Source: Oscheius sp. JU75
Taxonomy: Eukaryota; Nematoda; Chromadorea; Rhabditida; Rhabditidae
DNA length: 64,000 bases
Reading direction: 5' to 3'
Assembly (NCBI GenBank): GCA_037178855.1
Contig: JASJZC010000006.1
Coordinates: forward strand, 2,046,001 to 2,110,000
Below, piece after piece: positions 44,590-56,239 of the stretch (within the stretch, counting starts at the first letter, position 1; every line of letters begins with the position of its first letter). The translations under genes were made by a program, and so were the position numbers. The notes under the pieces were generated by a model. That model worked only from the letters and a program-made list of their open reading frames with translations. It was not told the DNA's origin and did no database searches.

Positions 44590-47080
44590 TCTCTCGGTTT
44601 GGTAGACTTCATTAACTAGTACACTTTTTACGTACAAAACGCGTGTTTACTGTATCGAGAGTTGACTGCCATCAGGCTGGACTATAATTGTAGAGTATTC
44701 AGTTGCCTCCATCATCGTAGTAATTCCCATGGGTCGATTGCGGATGGAACATCCTAGAAGTTTTTCCATTTTTTGAAATATGGCTGGATCTTACGAGCCT
44801 TCTTGTCTATATCCTCCTCCATTCTGGGATCCCATCGACACATTTTGGAAGCCTCTCTGGTTATACTGGTCATGTAACTGGTGATAGATGGGACGGCAGG
44901 GAACTTGATGGAAGGGTTCGAAGCCGTGCTCACTGAAAGTTTTGGGCATCGACAGAAAATGAGCACAATCGGCATAATATTGAATCAGAAAAGCTGCTAT
45001 TAGAAGCCTCGCGGAGTCTTTCGCACGCTTTTTCTGTGGCCACGTTTATCTCAACGTGGCCACAGAAAACGCGTACGAAAGGGACGAGCCAGTTTTCCTG
45101 CACGGCAATCCCGGAAGAACTGAATTCAAAATAAAACAAATGAAACGCTAACTCTTGAGCTCGATCATGATTGGGTTGATGGTTGATCTGAAAGCAAAGA
45201 ATCTTTGAAATCTACAGAAAAACGACTTACAGATTCACGGGTCTCATATCTTTGAGGATTTTCAGCGGCGTTCAGCGGAGTGAAGTCACGGCTTCCCCGG
45301 TTCCTGTAAAATGATGTCTATATTTTTAATTGATGAACAAAATTAACAAAAAACGGGTAATTTAAGGCTGCCCACTTTAATGAATAAACAAGAGTAAACA
45401 ATTACAAGCATTCTGTTAACTCACAGATATTCCAAATCCCAGTTATTCGGAGTGTTTGGAATTTGTACACTTTGCATTTCAGTGTTCCAAGTTCTGAAAA
45501 TCTTGATCTTCAAGTACAAAAACAACAAACGAATGCCTCATCAGTGAGGTGACTGGAGGCAGCTGACGCTCCTGGGTAGTTGCAACTTGCGAGTATTCTA
45601 AAATTCGCCTGGTCAGTCAAAGGAGTTCTATTGAAAGAAAAAAAGATCCGGCATTTTGACAAATTAATCGTATTTACTTCAAAATGTGCTATCGCCGAAA
45701 GTGCCAAGGAGCCTGAGGTGTGACCGGGAAAGGTAAGTTAAAGGACTGTAAGGAGCAATTGTGGACCACTAAAGAAAGCATTTATCGTGCACGATAAAAC
45801 TGGAACAAGCAAAACGTGTGCTCAATGAACATGCGGAAAGACGCTGTGGTATAGTCAATAAATCACAGAAGATGCCGAGATCTGTTCCGCATGGAACTAT
45901 CTTTTTCGCAGTAAAACAAAGAGCTTTCGCTGCTTTTTGGAGGGACCCAGGGATTTTTTTGTAATTGGAACTGTCTTCACTCAACTAGTCAACTTTTACC
46001 ACCTATAACAGTTGCCAAAAAAAGCTTCAGAAAATTGTCAAGGGTTGCGGGCTTTGACACATATTTAGTTTGCTAGAAAAATAAATAAAAGTTGTGCGTA
46101 TAATTAGATACAAGGAAATAACTCACCTTCAATCGTAGTTGGTCCATAATGTTTCCCAACCTGCCTTGAGTTATTTCCAGTCTCGTATATCTGGCATATT
46201 GTGGGGTTTTTAGGTTCGTAGTAGTAAACCACCTTTGGCCTAATACTTTCTTTTTGTTATAGAAAAAGCTGTTTACCGGATACGATAATTTGTTCCGTTT
46301 CCTCGGAGTAGGTTTGAGGCCATTCCTGAAAATCAGATCTTAAAAGCTCAAAAAACGGAAGTCGCCGTACGATAAGACAGCCTACTGACCTCACTAACAC
46401 TTGTTCTCCTCCAGTGGGCCATGATGAAATTCATTCGTTCAAAACAAAGGTAGAAATGAGATTTATCCTTGGAGTGGCGGCCGCTCTTAGTCTTGAGTGA
46501 TAACGTGTCAATCGATCAATAGTTGACCCTCCGTCCAGACACTCTACTCCGGGTTTCTACTTCGGCGCCCAGTAAAGAGACGAGGTGAAAATGAGTGACA
46601 AGGAAAGCTTCTCAACTTAAGCTGGACTTTGGCAATGAGCAACGTGTCAGTCGATAGCTCAAAACATGGGTATAACGGGATATATTGCCGAATTCGCTTA
46701 ACCCCTCCCTGGTTCGTGATATGACACTTTTAAAAATAGCGTCCCCGTATCATCCCGGCCCCTTGGCCGCGGGATCCGTCATAGACTTCGAAGGCGCCGA
46801 AAACCATGGCTCTGGGTGTAATGGTGAGCGCAGTGAGCCGGGAAGCTGGTTCGAATACGCTCAACTTGCTTTTTGTTTTTTTATTTTTTTTTGTCTATTA
46901 TCTGTGATTATGTGCTTTTTTCTTTCTTTATTTTTGTTTTCACGAAACTATTTACCCAGACGCCCTTTGGCTTATTTTATTCGACTGGAAAGTCACCATT
47001 GGACGTCTGTATTCTCCTTTTTTGGTAAAAAAAAGTTAGTTAGAACTACTTCAACAGGAAAAACTTTGTTTTTGTGAAGA
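44590..47080. repeat. Segmental duplicate of 35.7-38.1 kb
   Basis: It runs collinear with 35690-38085 at high identity, including a half MITE, the hairpin, several exons of the unknown gene (for example 45600-45532 and 45480-45410, minus strand) and the non-coding tail. Differences include two insertions (for example 45247-45257 and 46640-46690) and many substitutions. The exon-like parts differ largely at third codon positions. Whether this copy is expressed is unknown. Confidence 0.85.
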
Positions 47081-47389
47081 AGGAATTCACTTCAACATTA
47101 ATGATATTGAATAGTGTAGTGCGAGAAACAAAAATACTGGTCATAAAAAAATACATCACAGAAGAGACAAAGTATGAAACCAAACCCTTGACAATTTAGA
47201 ATCGAACAGATCTGGGAGGTGGTTGAGAAACAAATGGGAATAGGGGTTTTGAAAGGCGGAGGGTGAAGAACCTGATAGCCCGACGCATACCAACAATATT
47301 GCCAAAATGAATGGAAAGCGTGATGAGTAAAGTGTCGATGGGTCAAAGAAATTACCTAACAGAAATATGACTTCGTTTGATAAAAAAAA

Positions 47390-48065
47390 ACTGACCTTGA
47401 GTAGATTATCTCTTGCCACTGTTTGGAAAACGATTTGATTTGCCAGAGTAAAGCTTGTGACTCTCTTGACAAACTTTTCCACATGGTAAAAACCATAAAC
47501 ATCGAGTGGCTGGATTAGAGGTGGCTGCGTCAGGGATATGATGAAGCTCAAAATGCATTATAACTGATCATAGGGAAAACAGTGTAAGAGTGAGTGAGAG
47601 CGGATGCTGTCTGTACGATACGTTCCACATTCCTCTTGCTTTTGATGTCGAGAGTTGTAGCAGTTGTGAGTCCCTTTGTAAATTCGGATTGGTCAGCATT
47701 CCAGATATGATCCAGTATATATATCATTTTCGACAGTTCGCACTTTAGCCAGGAATCAGATGCGGCCTTGTTCACTGCAGAGTTATGGAAGGAAACACGG
47801 CTAATGAACTTGGTAACTCTTCGATTTACGATGTTATGTTTCTAAAATTTCATTCCCTCCAGGCTGCGGCTCCCGGTTTTGGCAGAGCGATAATAAGCAA
47901 TAGCCGATCGGACATCGTCAACCGTTCGGTACTTGTCAGGGAACCATACGAATCCCTTTGTCCTCCACACTATATTCATCGTTGGATCCTTCACAGATGT
48001 TTAGCTCTACAATATAAAGATTCACTAACACTTCACTAACCTTCATCTTCCTCTTCAATTGTCAT
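47390..48065 (-). pseudogene. Possible degenerate gene fragments
   Basis: Minus-strand pieces look coding but do not join: SWLKCELSKMIYILDHIWNA (47775-47548), TQPPLIQPLDVYGFYHVEKF in another frame (47550-47395, ending at a GTCAGT donor) and KGFVWFPDKYRTVDDVRSAI (about 47965-47840). Frameshifts and stops separate them. I cannot assign a family. Confidence 0.3.
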
Positions 48066-48480
48066 AGAGTTGGTGACAGAACTTTGCAAAATAACTTCCA
48101 ATCGACTTGGCGCTCATCTCGACTCAATTCAGTATCTTTTTCCAGACCAAATTCTTCAACCAGAAATCCGACGATTTTAGATGCAAACAAACAGAATCAA
48201 CCACAGACTATCGCGCTTTCATAGTTTAGATCATCAATTTCTTTCCATCTTTCTCGCCATCGAGAGATTATCAACTCCGTCCAGCCCTAGCTGTTCAATA
48301 AGTCTAATGTCTCTTCTATCTCGTGCGCGTCATAACTGTGGCCACAGACAACTCCACAAACCGGGGTGCCTTTATAGTTATGACGCGCATATCCCGTTAT
48401 ACCCATGTTTAGGGCTATCGAATGACACCTTGCTCGCTGCCAAAGTTCAGCTTAGACTTCCCTTGTGAGGCACATACTGG

Positions 48481-48870
48481 GTTGACAACTAAGTCGTTAC
48501 GCTTTTTCAAATGCAAAAATTTATTAACTTCCAAACACGAATGCCACGCGAACACGTTTCGACGCGAAAAAATTTCTCAACTAGGTTTTGAGTATCGTCG
48601 GAAGGAAATAGGTCTGGGCTATAAGGAGGATGGGGTAGTATCTCCCAATCCAGGTCGTGGATTTTGGAGCGAGTGAGTTTTGCACAAGGAGGGCGCGCGT
48701 TGTCCATCTGCAGGATGACCTTCGACTTCAGCGGCCGTTTCTGACAAAGTGCAACGGCAACCTTTTCAAGTTGCTAGCTGTATATGCGGTGGTACAACAT
48801 AATGATGATTACAACGAATAAAAAAATTGTTTGGAAGTCAATAAATTTTTGCATTTGAAAAAGCGAATTT
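48481..48870 (-). pseudogene. mariner remnant with terminal repeats
   Basis: Minus-strand KLTRSKIHDLDWEILPHPPY and SPDLFPSDD match the mariner catalytic C-terminus. The flanks are inverted repeats (TTTTTCAAATGCAAAAATTT near 48506 and its complement near 48838-48860), so the interior has been deleted between the transposon ends. It is related to the copy at 31.0-31.7 kb. Confidence 0.75.
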
Positions 48871-48879
48871 TTCTAGCAA

Positions 48880-49665
48880 ACTAAATATGAGTCCAAACTT
48901 TTACCTAAAAGGGTCTCAGTTAGGTCCACTTCAAAATACAAGTATTCCTGTACTTACAGAATATCACGGCTCGTAGAAGAGAATGATATTTCTTTGAGGA
49001 TAGTTTCAGGTCGTGCTGGCCTAGTCCAGTACGCAATTCTCTTTGGGGATTAAGAAGACCTTCCTGTGATATCTCCCCTTCTCAAATCCCCCACCTTAGC
49101 ATGGTTTACAGGCAATTCTTGGTTAATATATAGTTTCTGTTCCACGTAGAAAGGGTGGAGCGCAGCTCTGAAGGGTAAATGGTTTACGACCTCTACCTCT
49201 GTTCTGGAAGAAGACCAGTATCACGTATGTCGATAAATTCATAGCGCACCTACTACGGCAGGGGGGTAGATTCTCTGCGACCCAGTAAGGTGTGATTGGA
49301 GCCTAGCTCTCACAGCAGAGTTTTTACTAGACGTCCCGGTATGTAGGCACAACCTCGAGTGTTTCAAACTATATTATTCCTGTAAGTCAATTCCTGAAAC
49401 CCTCTGCTACTCCCCAATTTTTCCCTTTCCCCATCATATTGTATATAACCAATGTTTGATCCATCTGGACAAATGATTATTCTATTCTATAACTCTTTTA
49501 GTAAAAATACCCGCCTGATCTTAAAAAAACGTCTGAATTGCTGAAGCATACCTACCCAGGGGTTTTGAAAGCCGCCGAATCCGCTAGTGCAACTCCCGAA
49601 ACCTCAAAACGCCATCCCGCGCCAGGATGCACAAAAAACTGGGTGACCCTATAATTTTGCACCGC
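48880..49665. other. Gene-free stretch
   Basis: No supported gene, RNA or repeat was recognised between the mariner remnant and the peptide-like frame. Confidence 0.4.
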
Positions 49666-49670
49666 ACTGT

Positions 49671-49898
49671 ACTAATACTTGTAATCTTCAAGGTCCGGAG
49701 ACGGGATGTTGGCCTGAGGCCTCATTCTCAATAGGAGATCTCTGCAGGAACTTGTCATCATGGAGCAGATCCCTGAAAATGGGACGGAGTCGATTCTCGG
49801 AAGAAGATCGTTTGTCGTGATGGAGCAGATCGTCCTCTCCTGGCTTGTTAATGTGTCCGAAAAGTGATAACGACCAGAAGGATGAGGAGGCGAAGCAT
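49671..49898 (-). pseudogene. Small secreted-peptide-like frame joined to a copied last exon
   Basis: After TTTCAGG at 49900 the minus strand gives ATG and a hydrophobic start (MLRLLILLVVITF), closed by a stop at codon 17. One base out of frame it continues with KPGEDDLLHHDKRSSSENRL and RDLLHDDKFLQRSPIENEA, containing a repeated DLLH(H/D)DK motif and a dibasic KR. The last 60 nt in a third frame (IPSPDLEDYKY) copy the final exon of the unknown gene at 31.8 kb. It is frameshifted, or has splicing I could not resolve. Confidence 0.4.
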
Positions 49899-49904
49899 CC
49901 TGAA

Positions 49905-50930
49905 ATTTATTTGACGAGCGAGATTTAGACGAATACCAAGGGAAAGAAAGGTTTCAAACTGCTGCCGTCTAGATCTTTTCGAATAAAAAGGAGACACAAT
50001 GCTCATTTGTGTTCTGCATTGGAATAAGACAGCGAAACATTTGCACAGGTTTGGCTAAAATAAGTGTCAAATTAGGTCCATTAGTAACATAACTAAAAAG
50101 TTAACTTGTTGTATGTGGTCGTTAAAATAATAAGGCTCAACTGTGTTCCAGAGCTTCCAAAGAGGCTTAACTATTTATACATCAGCTATCGATACTTTAG
50201 AGAACCACGAAGCTGAATTGGACGTTTTTAACGCCTTTACAGAAAGTGTTACCAAATTTGATTTCATACGAAAGAATTTTTCACTACACCTATGAACATT
50301 TGTAAAGCAAAGTCATACATTTGTTCTGCAGTAGTTACCCAAAGGTGACCGAACTTTGCTAACAAGTCGCTTTCGTTTCACAGCCATCGCCTTCAGCTCC
50401 AAGGAAATGACTTCTGCTCAGGTTCTATCTACCAAGTGAGTCTTTTCCTTTTCTTGAAACAACCAATTTCAGGCCCGCTGTCAAGATTGCCGCTCCCGGT
50501 GTGGAAAAGATTTTATCAGAATAAAAAGACTCTCCATGGCGATCGACATGTTCTTCATTTCCGGAAAGCCAAGCAGAATCCCAGCCACCCTCTCAGTCGC
50601 CCCAACGTCGAACAAATCGTCTCTGCTAATAATGGTGAGTGTTTTTTTATTTTTGGAAGGACTGGGGATTCTAACTGACCGAACTGATGTGTACCGAGGA
50701 GGGAGAAGAGTTCTAAAAGGATTGCTTACGAGGTCTTGTCCAAACGAAAGGTTCCCAGTGAAGATTGCGTGAATTCTCTGGGCAGAAATCTAGGCACAGA
50801 TGGCACAATAATGTAAGACTAGAAACCCTTCGTAACCAAGGCGCATAGTCATGTTCGACTCTTTAGAAGGGGAACAAATGAGCGCCGGAACCATAGAGAT
50901 AAGAATGAGAAGCACTAAGATAACTAATTG
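49905..50930. other. Gene-poor stretch upstream of the lectin
   Basis: A short spliceable frame (ATG at 50407, 27 codons) exists, but it is too short to support. The sequence just upstream of 50943 should contain the lectin promoter. Confidence 0.35.
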
Positions 50931-50942
50931 TTTGCTGTCGAA

Positions 50943-52644
50943 ATGCGGCGACTTGTAGCTTTTTTGCTGCTTTGTGCTATAGCTATCTCGTCTGTTTTGT
51001 CTCAATGTCTTCAAGGATACAGTTTCGATGCCAATGTTAGAAAGTACCGATTTGGAATAGCGTTTATTGATTTATCCTTTAGATGTTACAAAGTTTTTAC
51101 TGATCCCCAAAACTATTTTACTGCGGAAGTATATTGTACTCGGGATGGAGGAAATTTGGCTTCAGTCAGCAATGCTTTTGTCAACTCGTTCATTGGAGGA
51201 CTTCTCTCCGCTGAAGGTTCCTATTATATTGGATTGAACAAACTCATGGGCCCCGAGTGGAGCTGGGTGGATGGAACACCATTCGGCTACAGTAATTGGG
51301 CTTCTGGACAAACATCGAGCAATCAGTGTGTTGGATTTGTTGGAGGAACAAACCTTTGGAAGTGAGTCTTACCAGAAAGTGTTTAGAGCAACAAATCAGT
51401 TTTTTGTATGGTTCAAAAGCTAAAATACTGAACAAACCATCCAAACCCAATCTGAAATTTTAAATGTATAATAGAGAATTATAACTTCAATAAAATTCAG
51501 AACAGTTGCCTGCGACACTCCTTTACCTTCCATTTGTATGACTGACCAAACTAATGAATCGTTAACGACTACATCTCCAATTCAGAATCAACGTCAAGAT
51601 GAGAAGATTTTTTTTTATTCAGTATCAATTGTAGTTCAGCCCTCTGTGAGACTGGCTGGTTCTACTTCAACCAGACCGACTCCTGTTATCGAACCTTCAC
51701 TGCTAACACGAATTGGATCACAGCCGAAATGACATGTACCGCAAATCCCGGAGGACATTTAGCATCAATTCATAGTGATGATGAACGATATTTTGTAAGC
51801 GAGCTATCGGCAACGGGAATGACAGTGGATTGGCAAAACGAAGTTATAATTGGCCTCGTCTTTGAAAACAATTCCTGGGGTTGGTCTGACGGATCAATCT
51901 TCGATTACTATGTATGGAATGTTAACCATCCCTTTCCCGATTATACAAACGGATATGTAAGATATCGAACTTCATAAGCGTGCTTTTTTTAGTTGTGCTC
52001 AGATGAATTTACCGGTGGTTCAGGATATCGTTACAAGTTCAGTTCAATTCCAACTTCTTCCACAGTGTTTCGAGCATTTGTGTGTAAAAAGCCTTCTCTT
52101 TCACAACAATTACAGCCTTCAGGCCGAGGTTAGTTTGTCTGAAAAATATTCACGTTTCAGCTATTTGTCAAACTGGGTGGAGCTACTTCAATTTAACGAA
52201 TTCTTGCTACAGAACTTTCACCGGAACGCCAACAACGTTCGGAAATGCTGAAGCAACATGTGCTGAAGCGTCTGGAGGACACTTGGCTTCGATTCACAGT
52301 GATGAGGAGCGATACTTCGTTAGTGAAATATCAGCAACCGGATTAGCCTTGGGTTGGCCTCAGCAAGTTCTAATTGGCTTAATAAACAAAGCAGTTTCAA
52401 GTGGAAATGACTGGCATTGGACGGATGGCACACCATTTGATTATTCTGCTTGGTGTTCGGGGGCACCCGGAATTGGGAAACCTTACGGCTATGTATGATC
52501 AGGATCTATTAGGATGTAACAAATCTCATTCAGATTTATGCTGATGAATGGACGACACCGGGATATCGACTGCAGTTTGATTTTTTCACCGACCCTGCCG
52601 CAGTCTTTCGAGCATTCGTATGCAAGAAGCCTCCAATTTATTGA
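50943..52644 (+). CDS. Secreted C-type lectin with three CTLDs
   Basis: Six exons: 50943-51361, 51501-51592, 51640-51956, 51993-52128, 52161-52492 and 52534-52644, giving about 468 aa. A signal peptide (MRRLVAFLLLCAIAISSVLS) precedes three C-type lectin domains. Domain 1 has YYIGLNKLMGPEWSWVDGTP and ACDTPLPSIC. Domains 2 and 3 are close relatives, sharing CYRTFT, GGHLASIHSD(D/E)ERYF, VSE(L/I)SATG and FRAFVCKKP, so one arose by internal duplication that included its intron position. A Thr/Gln linker separates domain 1 from 2. No EPN or QPD motif was seen, so calcium-dependent sugar binding is doubtful. The domain-1 style resembles the lectin at 0.1-1.4 kb, suggesting a common origin. Confidence 0.9.
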
Positions 52645-53137
52645 TGTACTTAATACTGTTTCACTAAAGCTTTTTCTTTCCCAAGTGCTGGTTAAAATTT
52701 CGGCTTGCTTTTTTTTGCAATACGTGTTCTCAGCCTGATGCTAGAACTGTTATTTGTATAATATTAGCAAGAGTTCAAACGATTGAGAATTACTCCTTTT
52801 CCAAGAGAGATAATGATCAGGAAACTATTGTGGATCTCACCTACGCCATCTTTGACAGCTTGCGTGCGCTTTTTGCTGATCATTTCCCGATGCTCTTCTC
52901 CACCTATCTCTAAATATTGACAGTGTATCATGCAGGACTTCCCGTCATTTCACATTGCTCGCACGCGATGCGCCAAACACTTATTGTCTTCAATTCATGT
53001 TTAATGGTCACCTTTACCCAGTATTGCATGTTTAGTTGTAAAAAAAAACATGGCATCACTTGGTTGATGATAAGCGCATGACGGAACATGTTCCCTAATG
53101 ACGTATCCAATAATAAGGAGACTGAGAAGTGGACACT

Positions 53138-53345
53138 TTGCAGTTGCCTTTCCAAGCAGAACTTGTATGTTTCATTGCAAGCGTAAATGGTAGATTTATT
53201 GAAGGTTGTACTGACAAGGTACGGTATCTAGGGAAACAATTTCACCAAGCCATTAAACCATGTCTATCCAAAAAAAACATTTATAGAAGCTTTGTAGTTT
53301 CCGCGGTCAGGTTATATTGTGGAAAATATGTTCTAGACCTTCTGA
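53138..53345. repeat. Duplicate of 38087-38300
   Basis: The block TTGCCTTTCCAAGCAGAACT to ATATTGTGGAAAATATGTTC is nearly identical in both places. It lies directly 3' of the transporter and was copied together with it. Confidence 0.85.
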
Positions 53346-56233
53346 CTGACTTCTGACTTTTCCGTCTTCTTCGATTGGATCGATGATGCCTCAGACGATT
53401 CCCTCTGCTCCGGGATGTCCTTCTGCTTGTAGTAGCGATGAGCCGAGGGAAGTTCCATCGTCGGGCGGAAGAGGTAGTCAAATTTCTGGAACAAGATCAA
53501 TTACTGTCTCTGTTTCTCTGCTTCTATGTCTCTTTGTCTCTGCATGTTTTTTATCCGTTCACTCACCGTGCCCTGCTTGCTAAACTTGCACCATTTGTAA
53601 AAGAAGAAGATGGGAACCGGCAAGATAGGAGCCAGATTGAGCACCCAGCCAAGGATCCTGAATCCAAGGGGAACAGGGTAATGCAATTCCAGTGTCTTGC
53701 TCAATGTAATCTGGCTGTAGCCGCTCAGCTCGTGGACGACGATGCCGGCAATGGTTGCGGCCAGAGCGGGACAGACGATAGCCCAAAAAATTCCAAAGAC
53801 GGGCGACTGGGGACCGAACCATCTTCCGATGCCAGAATAGCGGGACTTTCCGCGCATATCCACCATGTCTTGTTTGATCTGATTCCAGCCGTAGATGGTC
53901 AAGATGAGAACTTCGAAAAAGGCTACAGCACAGGCAGCAGTCGAGCCAAGGAAGTCGTCGAACAGATTGAACCAGTACCAACTGCTCTGGAATGAAGTGT
54001 TTTGATACAGATAGACAGAGAGACAGAGAGACAGTGAGACAGAGAAACAGGAGACAGAAAAACTTACGTTGGTAACAAGAATGAATCCAATTAGAAAGCA
54101 GACACCGCAGGTGACCACAGAAACTAGCCACTTTCTCTTCTTCGTCGCCGGGAAGCAGTCGTGGACCATGCCGGTGAATGTTTCAACGAGAGCGATTTCA
54201 CTGCTCACTCCCAGAAAGAAGAGCATGAGAAAGAAGAGCGAGTTCCAGAGCCAGGGAACACTCATCGTCGCTATGGCTTCCGGGTAAGCGATGAAGGCCA
54301 GCGAGGGTCCGGACTGGACGATATCCTTGATTTCTTTTCCAGACTGTTCAGCCAGATAGCCCAGGATGGAGAAGATGGCCATTCCGCCGATCATGCTCAT
54401 GATGGTGTCTCCGAAGACGACGATGAGAGAGTCCTGTAAATATGGTTATTCTCTGTCTCCCTGCCTCTGTCTCTTCGTGTCTTTATCCTTCTATCTATCT
54501 GTCGCTCTATCCCTTCGTCCTTCTGTCTCTCTGTCTATCTATTGCTTTGTATTTTTGTCTCTCTGTCTCTATGATTGCTTACACGGAAGATGTCATTGCT
54601 AGGCTTGCTATAGCTGCTCAACGAGATCAGTCCTCCATATCCGATATTCATCGAAAACATCAGCTGTTTCAGTGCCGCTGACCAGGTTTTTCCTGTGAGC
54701 AGCTTACTCCAATCCGGCTCGAGCAGGTAGAACTTGATTCCCTCGTGGGCTCCGGGCAGGGTGACTCCGCGCCCAAACAGAATACAGACGACGATGTAGG
54801 GGAACGGGACGATGACGTAGCTCAGGTAGCCCATGATCTTGATGCCGAAGATCAGGATGAGACAGGTAGCAATCCAAAGGACGGACATAGCTCCGAAGAT
54901 GGGCCAGTTGATTCCGCCAAAGTCGAAGAAGCCCGTAGAACGGTTCGTCACGTGGTACCTGCAAGAGCAATTGTTGGAGAAGGTCTATAAATTCGTATGT
55001 TTTTGAATAAGTTGGTATAGACGAGATTGGAAACTGGATTTACGCTAGTGATCCGATACCTACCATAAATACTTTTGTGTAGCTTACTCTTCCGTTGTGC
55101 ACGGTAGGGTAGCTGTAGTACTAAAAGAACGACTTTTTACGAACCCTTATAGTATTTTGCAAATTCAACAAGGTGCATATGCTGGTTCTGTATAGCTCCT
55201 AATGTGAAACATAAACTCCCCTTCTCTTTTTTGTGTTACATTTGATATAGTGATTTATCGGATTTCCAACTACATACATTCAACATTCTTCTGTCTGTAC
55301 TATTTACAATGTTGAAACACAAAAAAACCTATTATAGGGCATGCCCAATTAGTTTAGGATCTCCCTCTTCAGAGTATCTTCAGAAAATGACATTTTTTAG
55401 AGCCCTGACCCATGAAAACAGTCTAAAACTCACATAAAGAACTCCTCACTGGCGACAGCGAGGGAGGTGTTCCGGAAGTTGCTACATTCTCCAAAGTTCA
55501 GGTACGGGTAGCTTGCGTTCTTGCTGCAGGCGGCCATGTCTTTCTGCTCATAGCACAGCTCCGTATTCCAGCTGTTGTCGCAGGCGGTCCAGCTCGTGCT
55601 CTTGGCTGAGACGACCCAGATGAAGTAGACGCCGCACCAGGCAATGATCACACAGTAGTAGACAGCCAGGGCGATCGAGTTAATGGCAGCCACCCAGCCG
55701 ACGCCTGAAACATGGTGTTTGTCTTTATGAAAATGATTCTCTACCTCTCTGTCTCACTGTCTTTTTATTTCTGTCCTTCTGTTTCTTTATTCCTCTGTAT
55801 CTTTGTCTCTTTCTCTCTCTCTCTCTCTCTCCGAACTAACCTCTAAATCCAGCAGCATAGCGTCCATGAGCCAGTCCGGGTCCACTCCTCGAGAACTGTC
55901 CAAGCATGAATTCGGCGTACACCATCGGCAGTCCGAAGCAGAGTCCGCAGCAGAGGTAGGCGATCAGGAAGGCAGCTCCGCCATTCTCGTAGGCCATCGA
56001 GGGGAAGCGCCAGATGTTGCCGAGTCCGACAGCGAGACCGAGAGCAGTGAGGATGAACTGCACCTGGTTCCCCCATTGTGAACGTTTCGGCTCCGAAGGC
56101 TCCTTCGTGCTCGCCTCCACCGATGTCGACTGTTGAGACAGTTTGTCTGAATTTGGAAAGTGTTCTTTGGTTAGAAAGAACTGAGGAAAGCTACCTAAGG
56201 GATCTAGGAGAGCAACAAACCTTTTTCAGCCAT
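53333..56233 (-). CDS. SLC6-type sodium:neurotransmitter/amino-acid symporter
   Basis: Seven exons: 56233-56221, 56146-55841, 55704-55434, 54958-54583, 54433-54068, 53986-53567 and 53485-53333, giving about 634 aa with the usual 12 membrane segments. TM1 has GLAVGLGNIWRFPSMAYENG, the sodium/chloride-site signature of the family. A large extracellular loop with cysteines follows TM3, then NIGYGGLISLSSYSKPSN (TM6-7), FGDTIMSMIGGMAIF and FFLMLFFLGVSSEIALVETF (TM8). The TM1 position that is Asp in monoamine transporters is Gly here, so the substrate is more likely an amino acid, GABA, glycine or betaine. It acts at the plasma membrane. Introns contain CT/GA-rich tracts. It is divergent from the receptor at 57.2 kb, and both were copied to 38-42 kb. 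Confidence 0.93.
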
Positions 56234-56239
56234 CTTCGG

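Noticed and set aside
50407-50523. A 27-codon spliceable frame (MTSAQVLSTK then KIAAPGVEKILSE)
   Set aside because: Too short, with no similarity recognised; the splice sites could be chance.
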